From: Silene latifolia
Lineage: Eukaryota > Streptophyta > Magnoliopsida > Caryophyllales > Caryophyllaceae
DNA: 64,000 nucleotides
Assembly (NCBI RefSeq): GCF_048544455.1
Contig: NC_133532.1
Location: 87,065,156 to 87,129,155, forward strand
Direction: 5' to 3'
The number at the start of each line of letters is the position of its first letter. Within the stretch, counting starts at the first letter, position 1. Shown here one piece after another: positions 10,361 to 21,887 of this stretch. A program made the translations under genes and the position numbers. The notes below the pieces were generated by a model. The model had not been told where the DNA came from. It saw nothing but the letters and a program-made list of their open reading frames with translations, and did no database searches.

Positions 10361-11647
10361 TGTTAGTTATTTAGACCATGTTAATACTCATCTTATGATA
10401 TTAAAATTATAAATTAATTTAATATGGTCTAAATCTACATGCATGCAAATAAAAATATAAAAGATTGTATTAAACCATCTTAAGACAAAAGTTCCTTACA
10501 TTGTATAAGGCAAGTTTTGGGCACAACTCAAGGACTCCTTCCTTGATGTTGTTCTTGAGCTATGAAACTGGATGATCCTCCAAGACAACAAACCACCAAA
10601 ATAGATGGTCTCCTAAGGAAGCACCCAAGAATCAACCCAAAATACTACTAAAATACTAACTAGGTATATGTAGTAGTAAACCTTGTTTATTTTATATTTG
10701 ATGTAATAGATAATATTATTACTTTGATAATATTATTAGTTTATTTTATATGTGTTTTAAATGTTTTAAGATGAACAAAATAAGAAGAAAAAATGGTCTT
10801 TAAAAGCTCCAAGTGAGCCTTCCAAAACAACAAGAAAAGGCCAATTTTTCTTCCAATTTTTCCAACATCAAAAAATGGTGGAGTTTGGTGGTTGGTGGTA
10901 TTTATAGGCAATTTGGGGGGGGGGGGGACAATTATGAGTGGAAAATGCCACCAAAAGAACACTTGTAATGCCCTAAAAAATCAGTCCATATGGACCATTT
11001 TGGGTCCATTTCGATTTTCGACATTTGCCCCACAAATGCTTATAAGTCTTATATTTAATTATCTTACATAATTAAATATTAATTTTATTATTTTACACTT
11101 AAATAATACAAATTAACTACCAATGACTACTTAACTATTAAGTGGTCATAAGACTATTTTATCAACATACAATGTGTCAATATTATCCCACTTAGCTAAT
11201 TTTACAACCTCTTGTAAAATTTAATAGCTAATTAATTCCACTTTAAAACATATACACATATCGTATAAAATTAATTAATAAATTTTAATTCAATTATTTA
11301 TTATTTAATATCACATAATTAAATAATAAATCTCTTTTTCCCGAGTTCGTAACCTGTCATCAAATAATACATTTATGTGACTAACTAAAAGTCAAATAAT
11401 ACAAGGAATTAATTATCTCGTATCTCATACAAATAATTAATTTATTCTATTTGGGCGTCATCCTATAGGTGTGACCTAAAGGGATCAGCTGATCACCGCC
11501 GTCACACGACAGTAATGTCAAACTCTAGTCAGCCAATCATTACCGATTAACGATGACCAGCTGACAAATAAAAAGATAAATCCCTGATATTCCTTTTACG
11601 AGATTTAATATGTAATCACACTCATTGTGGACGACACTACTCCAACA
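10361..11647 (-). repeat. Copia B 3' LTR
   Basis: Plus-strand limits are TGTTAGTTAT...CCAACA, i.e. TG...CA on either strand, 1287 bp. It is bordered at 11648 by a polypurine tract. A TATA box lies at 10899-10906 and a run of 13 G at 10915-10927. The part at 11480-11600 (CCTATAGGTGTGACC and the segment around CGTCACACGACAGTAATGTC) is shared with the LTRs of Copia C and Copia D, so the three belong to one lineage. Confidence 0.8.
10899..10906 (-). promoter_or_regulatory. TATA box in Copia B LTR
   Basis: TATAAATA on the minus strand inside the LTR. It is the likely promoter for transcripts reading toward 10361. Confidence 0.4.
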
Positions 11648-12411
11648 ATCTCCCACTTGTCTGACATAAGTGTGCGATACCAATTCTCTTGTCCAATAAT
11701 ATCTCCCACTCAATGCAAGATGTCTTTCAGGTCGTTCTTGCACGTGATCATATCATAAAGTGGTTTCCTCGATCAGGAGAATGACTGTCTGACCGGATAA
11801 TCTACTATAGATCGCATCCGAGCATGGCCACGCATTCACAGTCATCTCTCCTCGAGTGGCCTTGAGATAAAATATGACTTAAAAGGACAATCCCGTTGAC
11901 CAATTTTCTTCATTCGATACAGATCACAATGACCCAGTAAATGCTTATCGGCCTCCTTTTACGGTGCGACCTAGAACAAAAACCAAAGCCACCGGAAAAC
12001 CGTACCAACTCAGACAAATAGTCACCAGTCTAAAGAATTGACTCAAAGGAATAAATAGAAATCCTTGCCATGACCTAGCAACAAAAGGACTCTATAAACG
12101 GTCACTGTCCGACAAATTGTCTCACAATATGCCTATGTAATCGACCAGTCATCACTATGACCATATGACAGGCGAACCTGTCATCTATCGCCTTACAATC
12201 TAGTCACTCCGAGACGTCACCTCATTAAGTAACTAGGGACAAAATACAATGTTAATCCAGTTCACTTAATAGGGTTCGACATTGTGTTTACAACCTATTT
12301 GGAGAAAATAAAGTATATAAATTCAGACATAAAACTGAATATAACGATAAATGCAACGTATCATATATGAAATAATAAATACAATATTTTGATTATTACA
12401 TATCATATAAA
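11648..12411 (-). other. Copia B polypurine tract and 3' non-coding region
   Basis: On the minus strand the tract AAGTGGGAGAT (11648-11658) abuts the LTR and primes plus-strand synthesis. The about 760 bp before it, back to the pol stop, has no ORF. It is closely similar in order and sequence to 53911-54600 of Copia C, for example 'GATCATATC' and 'GTGGTTTCCTCGATC' near 11745-11775 and 54010-54035. Confidence 0.7.
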
Positions 12412-12589
12412 TTACAACAGTTCTGGCATTCGTCTCAACCCCATCGAAACTACATGACTATCATGTTTAGCTTGAGACAAAGGCTTGGTTAAAGGATCAG
12501 CGATGTTATCAGCTGTCCCAACCTTACAAACTGTAATTTCTTTCCTTTCAATTAAATCTCTAATTACATGAAATTTCCTAAGTACATGT
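12412..12589 (-). pseudogene. Copia B RNase H, C-terminal end
   Basis: Encodes 'VLRKFHVIRDLIERK', 'VCKVGTADNIADPLTKPL' and 'MGLRRMPEL', then stops at 12412. 'TADNIADPLTKPL' is the conserved end of copia RNase H. It continues in frame from 23639 once the Athila and one duplicate of CATGT are removed. It was split by that insertion and so was intact to its end before. Confidence 0.85.
12585..12589. repeat. Target-site duplication of Athila (left)
   Basis: CATGT, identical to 23634-23638 on the other side of the element. Confidence 0.9.
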
Positions 12590-13675
12590 TGATCGATGCC
12601 ATTTGGTGTTCACAATTAAGCATATGTGGTCGTTGGTCAATGGTCGATACAAAACACAATTTATACTTCACAAACAACTCTACAATTAGTAAAGAGGCAA
12701 GCAAAGGTCGGATCCCAAGGGACGGGTATTGAAATGAAGATTCTATTGTAACTAGTGGTGTCTAGGGGTGTCACAAATTGGGTTGATGTAGAAGGTCACT
12801 AAACTAAAATAGCAATGAAAATAAACTAACAAGGTAAATGAAATAAGGGTGTAAACAATTGATTAAAAGCACTAGGGTGTCATGGGTTCATAGGGGAATC
12901 ATGGGATATGATCATACAAACATGTTCTCAAATTATAAGCAAGCAATTATTGTTGTGATGGATTGAGTTGGGTTATATCTTACAATCCTAGGAAAGTTTG
13001 GGTCCCGGAGCCGAATCTCTTGGATTGTACAACACCTACAAGTCGACTTAATCTTCCCTACTTAACACATGCATGGTCTAACAAGACTCGAGTTGGGTTA
13101 TGTCTTACAAGTCAAGTTGAAAGGATAGAAGATGATAGTAAATGCAAGGATTCATAGGCTTAGCATTTCATCAAATATAACATGTGCATGTATTAAGATC
13201 AAAACAAGCAAGCAAATAAGATATGAAAGCATATTAATTTAAGCATGAATCATTCCCCATGTTGGTTTCCCTAATCACCCATTAAACCCTAGCTAAGAGA
13301 CTACTCACTCATTATCATATTGATCATGCTAGAAAGGTTGTCAATCATACTAACATAATGAAACATGATGAATAAATGAAAGTAATTAGCAATAATTAAA
13401 AAGGGATTAAGAGATTATACCTACTAATGATTCCAATAATAAAGCAAGAATAATAGAAGAACTTGATGATTGATGGAAGGTTGTCAATCTCCCAATAAAC
13501 CCAATAATCTTCTAATTACCCAAAATAAATGAAGAACTAGAGAGAGATTAAAGAACTAAAACTTGGATTAAAACTTGATTAATATTTGATTACAATATTG
13601 AAGAGAGATTTGATTGATATTAACTACTCTAATTATTGATAAGAAGAACATGCTCCTCTAATTAGACTAATGGGG

Positions 13676-13683
13676 TATTTATA
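13676..13683 (-). promoter_or_regulatory. TATA box in Athila 3' LTR
   Basis: TATAAATA on the minus strand, just after the GC-rich repeat zone in the direction of transcription. The copy in the other LTR is at 22975-22982. Confidence 0.5.
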
Positions 13684-13824
13684 GTGAAAATTAGGGAGGA
13701 TGCATTAGGGTTAACTAAGGGCTAAACTAGTAATTACACTTTTTAAGTTGAGCAAGGAGCCTCCGGGATTGTCCGAGAGAAGGGCTTCTCCATTTCGTAG
13801 CTTGAAGAACGAAACTGTGCTGTG

Positions 13825-13995
13825 TTGCAATCCGTGCGGCTGGGAGTCGGGACGGCCGGATCTGGGTGGACGATCCGAGCGGATCGAGGAACAAGACGCT
13901 CGGACTGGGCATGGGGAATCCGAGCGGATTCCTGGTTAGGACGCTCGGACTGGGGAGGACGGACGGATTCTCTACAATCCGCTCGGATTGTAGTT
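13825..13995. repeat. AATCCG/CGGATT repeat cluster in Athila LTR
   Basis: Several copies of CGGATC/CGGATT half sites and the dyad AATCCGCTCGGATT (near 13978), mixed with GACGCTCGGAC and GACGGACGGATTC. GC-rich islands in otherwise AT-rich DNA. The same cluster is in the other LTR (about 23125-23290) and a larger one is in the internal region (18235-18640). Confidence 0.75.
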
Positions 13996-14340
13996 CAAAG
14001 AGCTTTTTCTTCTTCTTTTTCTTCCCTTTTCTTCATGGATTCCTTGGGGATTTCCTTGGGGACTCAAGGATCCTTTTCTCAACAATGCTCTTTTACTATG
14101 CTATGTACAAAGGCCTTCTAGTCTTGTCTCTCCATGATGCTTGGTCATTGAATATGATCAATTTAGCCTTGTTTTGCCATGAAAATGCAAGATTCTTACT
14201 CCTTTCCTACCAAGGGATCAAAATCTCAAAGAATATGCAAAACAAAGAACTAAAGATAAGAAATGACCCAAATAGGCACTAAAAAGCATAGAAACAATGG
14301 TAATTCGGGGGCTAAATATGCGCCAATTATGGTCGCATCA

Positions 14341-16292
14341 AATATCCCCAAACCGAACCTTTGCTCGTCCCGAGTAAAGAGGTGACAAAGACTAGGACCA
14401 ATACTAAACTAACCTAATAATAATAGCCGATATGAGACAATTAGCGGGTCTCACTCCGCCCCTTCAACTCACAACAAGACAACCATGAGGTAGGATGCCT
14501 TCTTGCAAGGCAAGGTGGGTCTTGCCAAAATGGCGACACATCCAAACATTAAGCACACAAAATCAAGTAATGGATGCATCTACAAAAGAATAGCCACTTT
14601 CCTCATCTAAGTGGCGGAAATTATCTACAAGGGAAGCAATTCAAGGGTACACAATCCTTCATAGATGCAATTTGTTCAAACTACTAAGCCTAGAAGGATA
14701 CCAATAAATCACCTCCAAAAGGTGTCAAGCTAGGGTACCTTTGTCCTCAATCGTTAAATGCTTTTGTCAAGAGTAGACTCCCTATGGTGTTAGAAACACT
14801 GGAGGATCGCGGAATTCCCCCTCTTGCCTAGACAAGAAGAAGGGTTGTCCCCTCTCTACCATGCACAAAAATGGATATGATGGATAAAGCGATCGATAGA
14901 TATTTGAGTTTCACTTTGGGAGTTTGCCTTTGTTTTTGTTTTCCCCCCAATTTCTTGTGGCATATAACATTTGAGAACACTTTCTTTTTGCCATTTCTTT
15001 TTGATTTTTGGCTTTTCAACACTTGACAACTTTTTGCATTTTCTTTTGAACATTTTCAAAGTCACCCCATATGTAGGGAGGGTGCCTTATTTTTGAAGCT
15101 TTAGGAGTCTATTTTTGCTCCTCTTTTCATTTGATGCATTTTGCAAACTTTCTTTCACTTTTCATTTCATTGAACTCAAATTGATTTCTTTTTGTTTTGT
15201 GCCCATTCCCTTTTGTTGACAAAAAAAAAAAAAAATGTATGGTAGAACATGGATGAATGATAGAAATATGCATGGTTTCAAGGGTCACCTTGGAATAAAC
15301 GGTAGCCAAGGAGTTATCACACCACAAGGTACTCTTGACTAGGCCTTAATCCATGGGTCAAAGGATACTAGCATGACACATTTTAGGGTGTTTTACAAAT
15401 ATTCTAACAAGCAAAGTCTTAAGAATAAAAAGCATCTACTAGGGCCTATATACACTTGTCAAGCTTCCCAAATAGACGGTTTCGCAAAATTTTCTAACCA
15501 TGCAAACTACATGCCATGATGCAACTAACATTTATACATCCTAATGCAAATGATTCTACCAACTAATATGCCATATAAACTAAATGCAAGTCCTAAGTTC
15601 ACATTGTTATACCGCATCAATCAAAATAAAGCCACATAGTCATTAACATAAAGAGGAAAAAGGAGATTGGAAAGATCATACCATGCGGTCTTCAATATCC
15701 TCATGTCTCGGATGTGGCGTAGTCAATCAAAGTGAACAAGGATGAACAAACACAATATATACAAGACAATATATACAAGACTACACTAAAAAGGAAATGA
15801 ACTTGTTTTTGGATTTTTAAATTTTTCAAATTTTTATGGTTTTTGAATAAAAGTTAAGTGTTAGAATTCCCATCCCCACACTAATATGGGCATTGTCCTC
15901 AATGGCCAAAATGATGGAAATTATGCAAGGATGATGCATGATTTTCTATACTAAATGCAATTCTACACTAAACTATACTACATGATGCATGATTTTTGTT
16001 ATGACGGAGAGGATAATTTAAATTACCTCCCGTTGCGTATGCATTAACTTCCCCAAACCAAGTAAGACACTATTGCTAATGTCAAAGCATGGGGGAGTTC
16101 ATGCACATGCTATGCTATGCATGAGACTAAATTGTCATTTTGGATTTTTCAAAAGTGGGAACAATAAAGAACACCTCAAAGGAACCGAGGTGTGAGTCCT
16201 TTGATGTTGCTAGGACTAAACCAACAATGATCAAAATGAAATAAAATACAAAGAGATATAGACAAACCGTGGGAGAGTAGGAATCTCCAAGG
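14341..16292 (-). other. Athila PPT and 3' non-coding region
   Basis: On the minus strand GGTTTGGGGATATT directly precedes the 3' LTR and is the polypurine tract typical of Athila. The remaining 1.9 kb up to the end of the large ORF shows no credible gene. There is an A14 run at 15221 and Lys-rich frames that are composition artefacts. Confidence 0.65.
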
Positions 16293-17903
16293 CTAGTCTT
16301 CCATCATGCTACTATCGTCATCACTTCCCTCATGAGAAGTGGTCACATTGCCACTTTCCTTGGCACTTTCTTCTTTGCTTTCCTCATCACCATCTTCCTC
16401 ATCATTATCTTCACCATCTCTTTCTTCATCTCCACTTGCTTCTTCCTCAATGTTATCATCAAATTCTTCATCATTTCCAACAACCTCATTGCCTTCCACC
16501 ACGTCCTTAGATGCACCCGGAAATAAGGCTTCTCTATCCGCCCAACTAGGCAAAGGACAAGATGGATCAAGGAGTCCTTGCCTAGCTAGATGTAGGAGGG
16601 GAGGATATTGAGCCAAATAAGCATTCTTCCGATCTTCATAAGCTTGCTTGTGCATGGCTTGCATTAGAAGAGTGACATAATCTTTTCCAATTTCAACTCC
16701 TTGCGGTTTGAACTCTTCATAATCATAGGGGTAAGGTGGTATAACAATGGAAGAGGAGGGAGTTTCATGATCACCCTTTTGTTGTTGAATGATGTACTCA
16801 GCTTCCGTGGATAGGGGGAGTAAATAGTTGGTCCGGTGGACGCTAAGACGGCAAATCTTTGCGGGTAGAGTGAATGATCGAGCCTCACTTGTAAGCCACC
16901 CATACTTGGTATCAAGGGGATTGTGAGCAACCCACTTAAACTTGTTAATCAAGGTGGACATATCAATAAGATGGCCACCATCCTTAGCCTTGTACTTGCT
17001 ATCCTTATTGAAATTAGGATCAAAGTGCTTGGCTAGGACCGTGACAAGGCCGCCATTAACAATTACGGTTTGACCCTTCTTCCCACTATCTACATGGAGC
17101 CATCTATCAACCAATAGCCTCAAAGAATTGTAAGGCTTGGTGTGAATTCTTCCAATATTCAAAGTTGATTCAAGGAGGATAAAATCGAGTCCCGTAAAAT
17201 GATTGGTGTCTTTCCTAGCAACTATGGTATTTCCCACAACCTTGTGCCATATTCTTATGCCCGGATGATGGACCAAAAGAGCACGACAAGCTTTAAAATC
17301 TTCAAATTTCCTCCCGGAGATTGCCTCCCAAAGAGGCTCGGGATCATACTTCCCATATTGCTTATAGAATTTATGTTCATCGCTAAGACCCAATATTTTA
17401 CCCAATTCCGGAAAGGTAATGCGTCTACTAGTGTTAGCTAGACGGAACTCAATATTTTCCCTATTCTCAACTTTTGTCACTTTTAAAGAACTTAAGAATT
17501 CCAAGACAAGGGAGGGGTATGTTACTTCCTTCATTTCAAACAATTTCTTTAAACCCATGGCATTGAAAAAGACTCTTGTTTGTTCAAGAACACCCAACTT
17601 CTCTAAAGCATCTTGACATATGAATTTGGTGGATTGAATTTGTTTCATGGCAAACTTGACAAATGTATTTCTATGAGAATCGGAAATGAATGTTACCTCC
17701 AGGTAATGCAAGAGTTGATTAATTACCGGAGTAGAGGGTGATGCTTCCATAGAAATTTGTTGAGGTGGTTGCACTTCCAAGCTTGGTGTTGATACCACCA
17801 TTGTCAAAGCTTTCTTCATTTGTAGAGCTTTTTGCCTTTGAGAGAGAGTTGTAGTCTTTGGTGCCTTTGCTTTTGCTTTTGTTGCTCCCTTTGTTCTTGC
17901 CAT
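16293..17903 (-). CDS. Athila extra ORF, 536 aa (ORF1/putative plant transposon protein type)
   Basis: Intact minus-strand ORF between the repeat-rich spacer and the 3' non-coding region, where Athila elements carry an additional gene. The N-terminus MARTKGATKAKAKAPKTT is strongly basic. The middle has 'VTYPSLVLEFLSSLKV', 'ITFPELGKILGLSDEHKFY' and 'GIRIWHKVVGNTIVARKDTNH', the pattern of proteins annotated as Athila ORF1 or putative plant transposon protein. The last about 70 residues are almost all Glu/Asp/Ser. No signal peptide or obvious membrane span is seen, so an envelope role is not supported. The function in the family is unknown. The frame has survived while pol was lost, which suggests it matters for mobility or is recently acquired. 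Confidence 0.75.
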   Translation of the reverse strand: MARTKGATKAKAKAPKTTTLSQRQKALQMKKALTMVVSTPSLEVQPPQQISMEASPSTPVINQLLHYLEVTFISDSHRNTFVKFAMKQIQSTKFICQDALEKLGVLEQTRVFFNAMGLKKLFEMKEVTYPSLVLEFLSSLKVTKVENRENIEFRLANTSRRITFPELGKILGLSDEHKFYKQYGKYDPEPLWEAISGRKFEDFKACRALLVHHPGIRIWHKVVGNTIVARKDTNHFTGLDFILLESTLNIGRIHTKPYNSLRLLVDRWLHVDSGKKGQTVIVNGGLVTVLAKHFDPNFNKDSKYKAKDGGHLIDMSTLINKFKWVAHNPLDTKYGWLTSEARSFTLPAKICRLSVHRTNYLLPLSTEAEYIIQQQKGDHETPSSSIVIPPYPYDYEEFKPQGVEIGKDYVTLLMQAMHKQAYEDRKNAYLAQYPPLLHLARQGLLDPSCPLPSWADREALFPGASKDVVEGNEVVGNDEEFDDNIEEEASGDEERDGEDNDEEDGDEESKEESAKESGNVTTSHEGSDDDSSMMED

Positions 17904-18955
17904 TTGATGAGCTAACCAAGAAAAAGATCAAAAATCTTCAATTTGTAGAATGCCCAAATTGATTTTGAAGGTGAAAGGCTTTGCCTTTATGAGAACAAAA
18001 ATCAATTCAAAGGTGAAGATTTTGTGCTTGGTTTTGATTTTTAATGAAGATGGAGTGATTGATTTGTTATTTGAAAGATGGTTTGATTTGATTTTGGTGA
18101 GTTTTGTTGAGGGTTTTTGTTTTTGAGATGGAGAGGATGAGGGTTTTGATGTTATGGGTAGTGTTTATGAGTGAATGAATGAATGAATGAAGGTGGGGGG
18201 GGGGGGTATTTAAAGAACTCGACATTTTTGAATTGCAGGGACAATCCGTGCGGATTAGGCGCAATCCGCTCGGATTCTTCAGCTTCAAATTTTCAAAAAT
18301 CCCGCCTAGAGACGGGCGGATTCTGGAGAATCCGCTCGGATTCTTTTTGGATGAGACGGGCGGATTTCGCACAGGACGGACGGATTCTTATCCAGAGATT
18401 TTTCTTTGTTTTTCTTCACCGCAAGACGGGCGGATTGATCACAAGACGGACGGATTCTGAGAGACGGGCGTCTTTCCAGGAATCCGCTCGGATTCTTCAT
18501 CAGACAAGAATTTGCAGTTTTCAGCCCAGCCCAAGACGGGCGTCTTCTCAGGAATCCGCTCGGATCCACTGCAGATGGGCGGATTGTCAGGAATCCGCTC
18601 GGATTGGTCCTTGTGTACACGGATTCAATTCCATCCGTGCACCAACGCATTCCCTTATCATTCTTTCTTTCTTTCTTTCAAATCTTGTGTTCTTCATTGC
18701 GGGGGCGCTACTAAGGCATGAATAGCCTAGGCAATTGCCATCCCCACACTAAGGTAAAGCACTACACATCAATTAAAATCATTAGTCCCTCCCTCACTTC
18801 TCTCTTTTCATGACAATTATTTTGATCAAAGTAAATAAAATCCAAAAATGACAAAAAATGCAATACAAAAATTAAAGTGTAAGTTAGGGAGTTAGAAATA
18901 TTTACAAGTGGTGGTTTAGGGAGGACTCCACCAAACTCTCATTCTTGATGAGATG
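17904..18955. repeat. Athila internal spacer with AATCCG/CGGATT minisatellite
   Basis: Non-coding region where pol would be expected. At 18235-18640 it carries a dense cluster of the dyad AATCCGCTCGGATT (for example 18261, 18329, 18480, 18553, 18591) and of GACGGGCGGATTC / GACGGACGGATTC. A G12 run lies at 18195-18206 and GAATGAATGAATGAATGAA at about 18173-18191. The same motifs are in both LTRs. Confidence 0.75.
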
Positions 18956-21750
18956 TCAAGGGGGCATGTTCAAGGTGTTGTTGATGTTGCTCAACACCTC
19001 GAAGAAGTAATTAAAAGCTTGTTCATTGTTGTGGTAGAGGTCCTCAATAGACCGTGGCCCTTGTTGTTGATCATGATCGATGGCATGCCCAATGTAGGGA
19101 TTAAAGATCCCTTCAAATTCGTCGTCCCAAAGACCACAAACTTCATTGAGTTGACCATTGAAAATCTCTTGCTTGGATGGAGACAACTCTCCCAATTTCT
19201 TTTCTTGGCCAATGAGGCCATCTTCTTCTTCCTTGGTTGATTTTGATGAGCTTTGCAAGCTCTCCTTTTCACAATTCACTTGCTCTTTGAATGGAGTATC
19301 TTCAACTTTCTTCTTCCATTGGAGTTCCGATTTCTTCTTTTCATCTTTTCTATATAATGATCAATCATGAAACATGGCTCATGCAAACGAGGAGCTCTCA
19401 TGGTCTTGTCAAGATTAAAAGTTATGCTTTCATCTCCCACTTCTAGAGTGAGCTCTCCATGTTTCACATCAATTACCGCACCCGCGGTGTGTAGGAAAGG
19501 TCTTCCTAAGATGATTGGAATGTTGGAATCTTCCTCCATATCAACAATGACAAAGTCCACCAGGATGAAAAACTTCCCAATTCGCACGGGGACATCTTCC
19601 CATATCCCTAGCGGTGTCTTCGTCGATCTATCGGCCATTTGAAGAGTGATGTTGGTACATTTGAGCTCTCCCATTCCCAACCTTTTACTTACCGAGTATG
19701 GCATGACACTCACACTAGCCCCTAGATCACATAAGGCTTTGTTGATTGTTGTGTCGCCGATGGTACACGGTATTGAGAAGCTTCCCGGATCTTTTAACTT
19801 TGGAGGTGAACTCCCTTGAAGAATTGCACTACTCACCTTAGTGAAGGCGATAGTCTCAAGTTTCCGGATTGACTTCTTCTTTGTGAGGATATCTTTCATA
19901 TACTTTGCATAGGCCGGAACGTGATTGATTAATTCCGTGAAAGGAATTGAGACTTCTAAGTTCTTCACAATTTCCATGAACTTTCCAAGTTGATCATCAA
20001 ATTTGGGCTTGGCTTGACGACTTGGAAAAGGAAGTCTAATCACAATGGGCTCCTTTTCTTTGGTTTTGTCTTCATTTTTCTTTGAACTTTCTTCTTTTGA
20101 TGATTCCCCTTCCTTGGGACCTTCCACCACAACTTCATTCTCACTAGCTCTCACAACTTCATCCTCAACTTGCTTTTTCGGTGCTTCATATCTTGTACCA
20201 CTTCTCAAGTGAATGGCACTAACCGTTTCATGTCTAGGGGGATTACCTTGAGGTGGTAATTGCCCCTTTTGTCTTGATGAGCTTGAAGATGCTAGTTGGG
20301 TCAATTGTGTTTCCAACATCTTGGTGTGAGCTAGAATGTTGTTGATGGTGGTATCCTTCGCTTGGCTATCCTTTTGCATTTGGGTGAAGAATTCTTGTTG
20401 ATTTTTTTGCATTTGAATGACCGCTTTTTGGACATCAAAACTTTGGTCATTGTGGTGATTGTATGGATTTTGGTTTTGGTAGCCTTGGTTTTGATTGAAA
20501 AAGGGTCTTTGATTTTGATTTCTCATGGGTGGTGGAGTGTATGTAGTTTGAGGGTTTTGGACATTTTGGCTCTTGTATGAGAGATTTGGGTGGAACTTGG
20601 TGTTTTCATTGTAAAAATTTGAATAAGGGGTGCCATTTTTGTAAGCTTGGAAAGCATTGACTTGTTCGGTTGTTCCCCTACATTCACTTGAGTCATGACC
20701 CAAGGTTCCACAATTCTCACATATCCCGCTTGGGATTGATGAGGATGCCGTCATGGCATTGACATGATGCTTTGATGATTTTGAGCTTTCCTCAAGTCTA
20801 GCCATAGCTTGTTCAAACTTCAAGTTGATTGTGTCAATGTGAGCACTAAGTTGAGCACCCAATTGAGTAACGGTGTCCACTTCATACTTTCCTCCTCTAG
20901 TAGCCTTGCGAGGCCTACTATATTGCGAATTATGGACCGCCATTTCCTCAATCTTGTTCCATGTTTGATTGTCATCAACTTCGGTGAACATTCCATTTGA
21001 TCCCATATTGAGAATGTTCCTTGAATCTTCATATAAACCATTCCAAAATTGTTGCACTAAAAACCATTCGCTAAGTCCATGGTGAGGACATGAGCGACAA
21101 ATACCTTTGAACCGCTCCCAAGCTTCATACAAAGACTCCTCATCCCTTTGCTTAAAACCTGTAATTTGAGCTCTTAGCATATTGGTCTTCTCCGGTGGGT
21201 AGAATTTTTTGTAGAAAGCTAGAGCTAGCTTCTTCCAAGAATCTATTCCAAGGGTGGCCTTATCAAGGCTCTTCAACCATTGCTTTGCGGTGCCGATTAA
21301 CGAAAAAGGAAATAAGACCCATCTTATTTGGTCTTGAGTCACGCCCGTTTGAGAGATAGCTTCACAATAATCACAAAATGTTTCCATATGAGAATGAGGG
21401 TCCTCACTAGGCATTCCCCCGAATTGGCTCCTCTCAACTAGTTGGATGAAGGCGGACTTGGCAATAAAGTTTCCGGTAAGATGTTGTGGGGTAGGAGTAC
21501 CATTTGGTAGATCCTCCTCGGTGGGTATAGAGTGTGACGAGAATTTAGGCATTGTAGGTGGATTTTGTGTGGTATTGTTTAATGGGTTCTCTTCTCCTTC
21601 TATTGCGAAAGGATTGACAAACTCACTAGTGGGTTGAACAACTTCACCAACACCTCCCAAATTCCTCCTAACAAGTCTCCTATTATTCGTCAAGGTTCTT
21701 TCGATTTCACGGTCAAAAGGTAACAAATCTCTTTGTAACCTTCTAGACAT
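18956..21750 (-). CDS. gag: Athila gag-protease with C-terminal extension
   Basis: Start taken at MSRRLQRDLLPF (21750), just inside the PBS. The gag domain is at residues about 60-290 ('TGNFIAKSAFIQLVERSQF', 'SLIGTAKQWLKSL', 'YEAWERFKGICRSCPHHG'). The zinc knuckle CENCGTLGHDSSEC is near residue 341. A Gln-rich stretch follows. The protease near residue 674 has CDLGASVSVMPYSV, the Athila form with DLGAS, followed by 'IPIILGRPFLHTAGAVIDV'. The main frame ends at 19276. A one-base shift near 19340 opens the frame that continues to 18956 ('NCEKESLQSSSKSTKEEEDG', '...GPRSIEDLYHNNEQAF'), so the original product was probably longer. RT should follow but is absent. Confidence 0.85.
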
Positions 21751-21864
21751 GCAAAATATCAAACAACTAGAAAACAATTAGAACAAACCTTGAGGAGTTT
21801 TACTTCCCAAGGTGAAAAAGACACAACTAAAAACAATAAAAGAAATCTTAAATCAATTAAACAC

Positions 21865-21886
21865 CGTCCCTGAAACGGCGCCATTT
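21865..21886 (-). other. Athila primer binding site
   Basis: On the minus strand TGGCGCCGTTTCAGGGACGG follows the 5' LTR end after a few A residues. It resembles the tRNA-Asp-complementary site TGGCGCCGTTGCCGGGG of Athila elements, with changes in the second half. Confidence 0.75.
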
Positions 21887-21887
21887 T

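Larger units (their letters stand above)
12590..14340 (-). repeat. Athila 3' LTR
   Basis: Plus-strand limits are TGATCGATGCC...GGTCGCATCA. It matches 21888-23633 nearly base for base. Differences cluster in the GC-rich AATCCG/CGGATT repeat zone at 13825-13995. It contains a minus-strand TATA box at 13676-13683. Confidence 0.9.

Noticed and set aside
12963..13157. 64-codon frame in the Athila LTR, repeated at 22261-22455
   Set aside because: Identical because it lies in both LTRs. No family resemblance and it is antisense to the element.
14828..15327. Lys-rich minus-strand frames in the Athila 3' region
   Set aside because: Poly-T-rich plus strand produces Lys/Asn-rich chance frames. No motif, no start context.
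16332..16611. Plus-strand hydrophobic frames that look like membrane proteins
   Set aside because: They are the complement of the Glu/Asp-rich tail of the Athila ORF, which always reads as Leu/Ser/Phe on the other strand.
18183..18725. 180-codon plus-strand frame over the AATCCG repeats
   Set aside because: The repeat has few stop codons. The frame is explained by the minisatellite and lacks any known domain.
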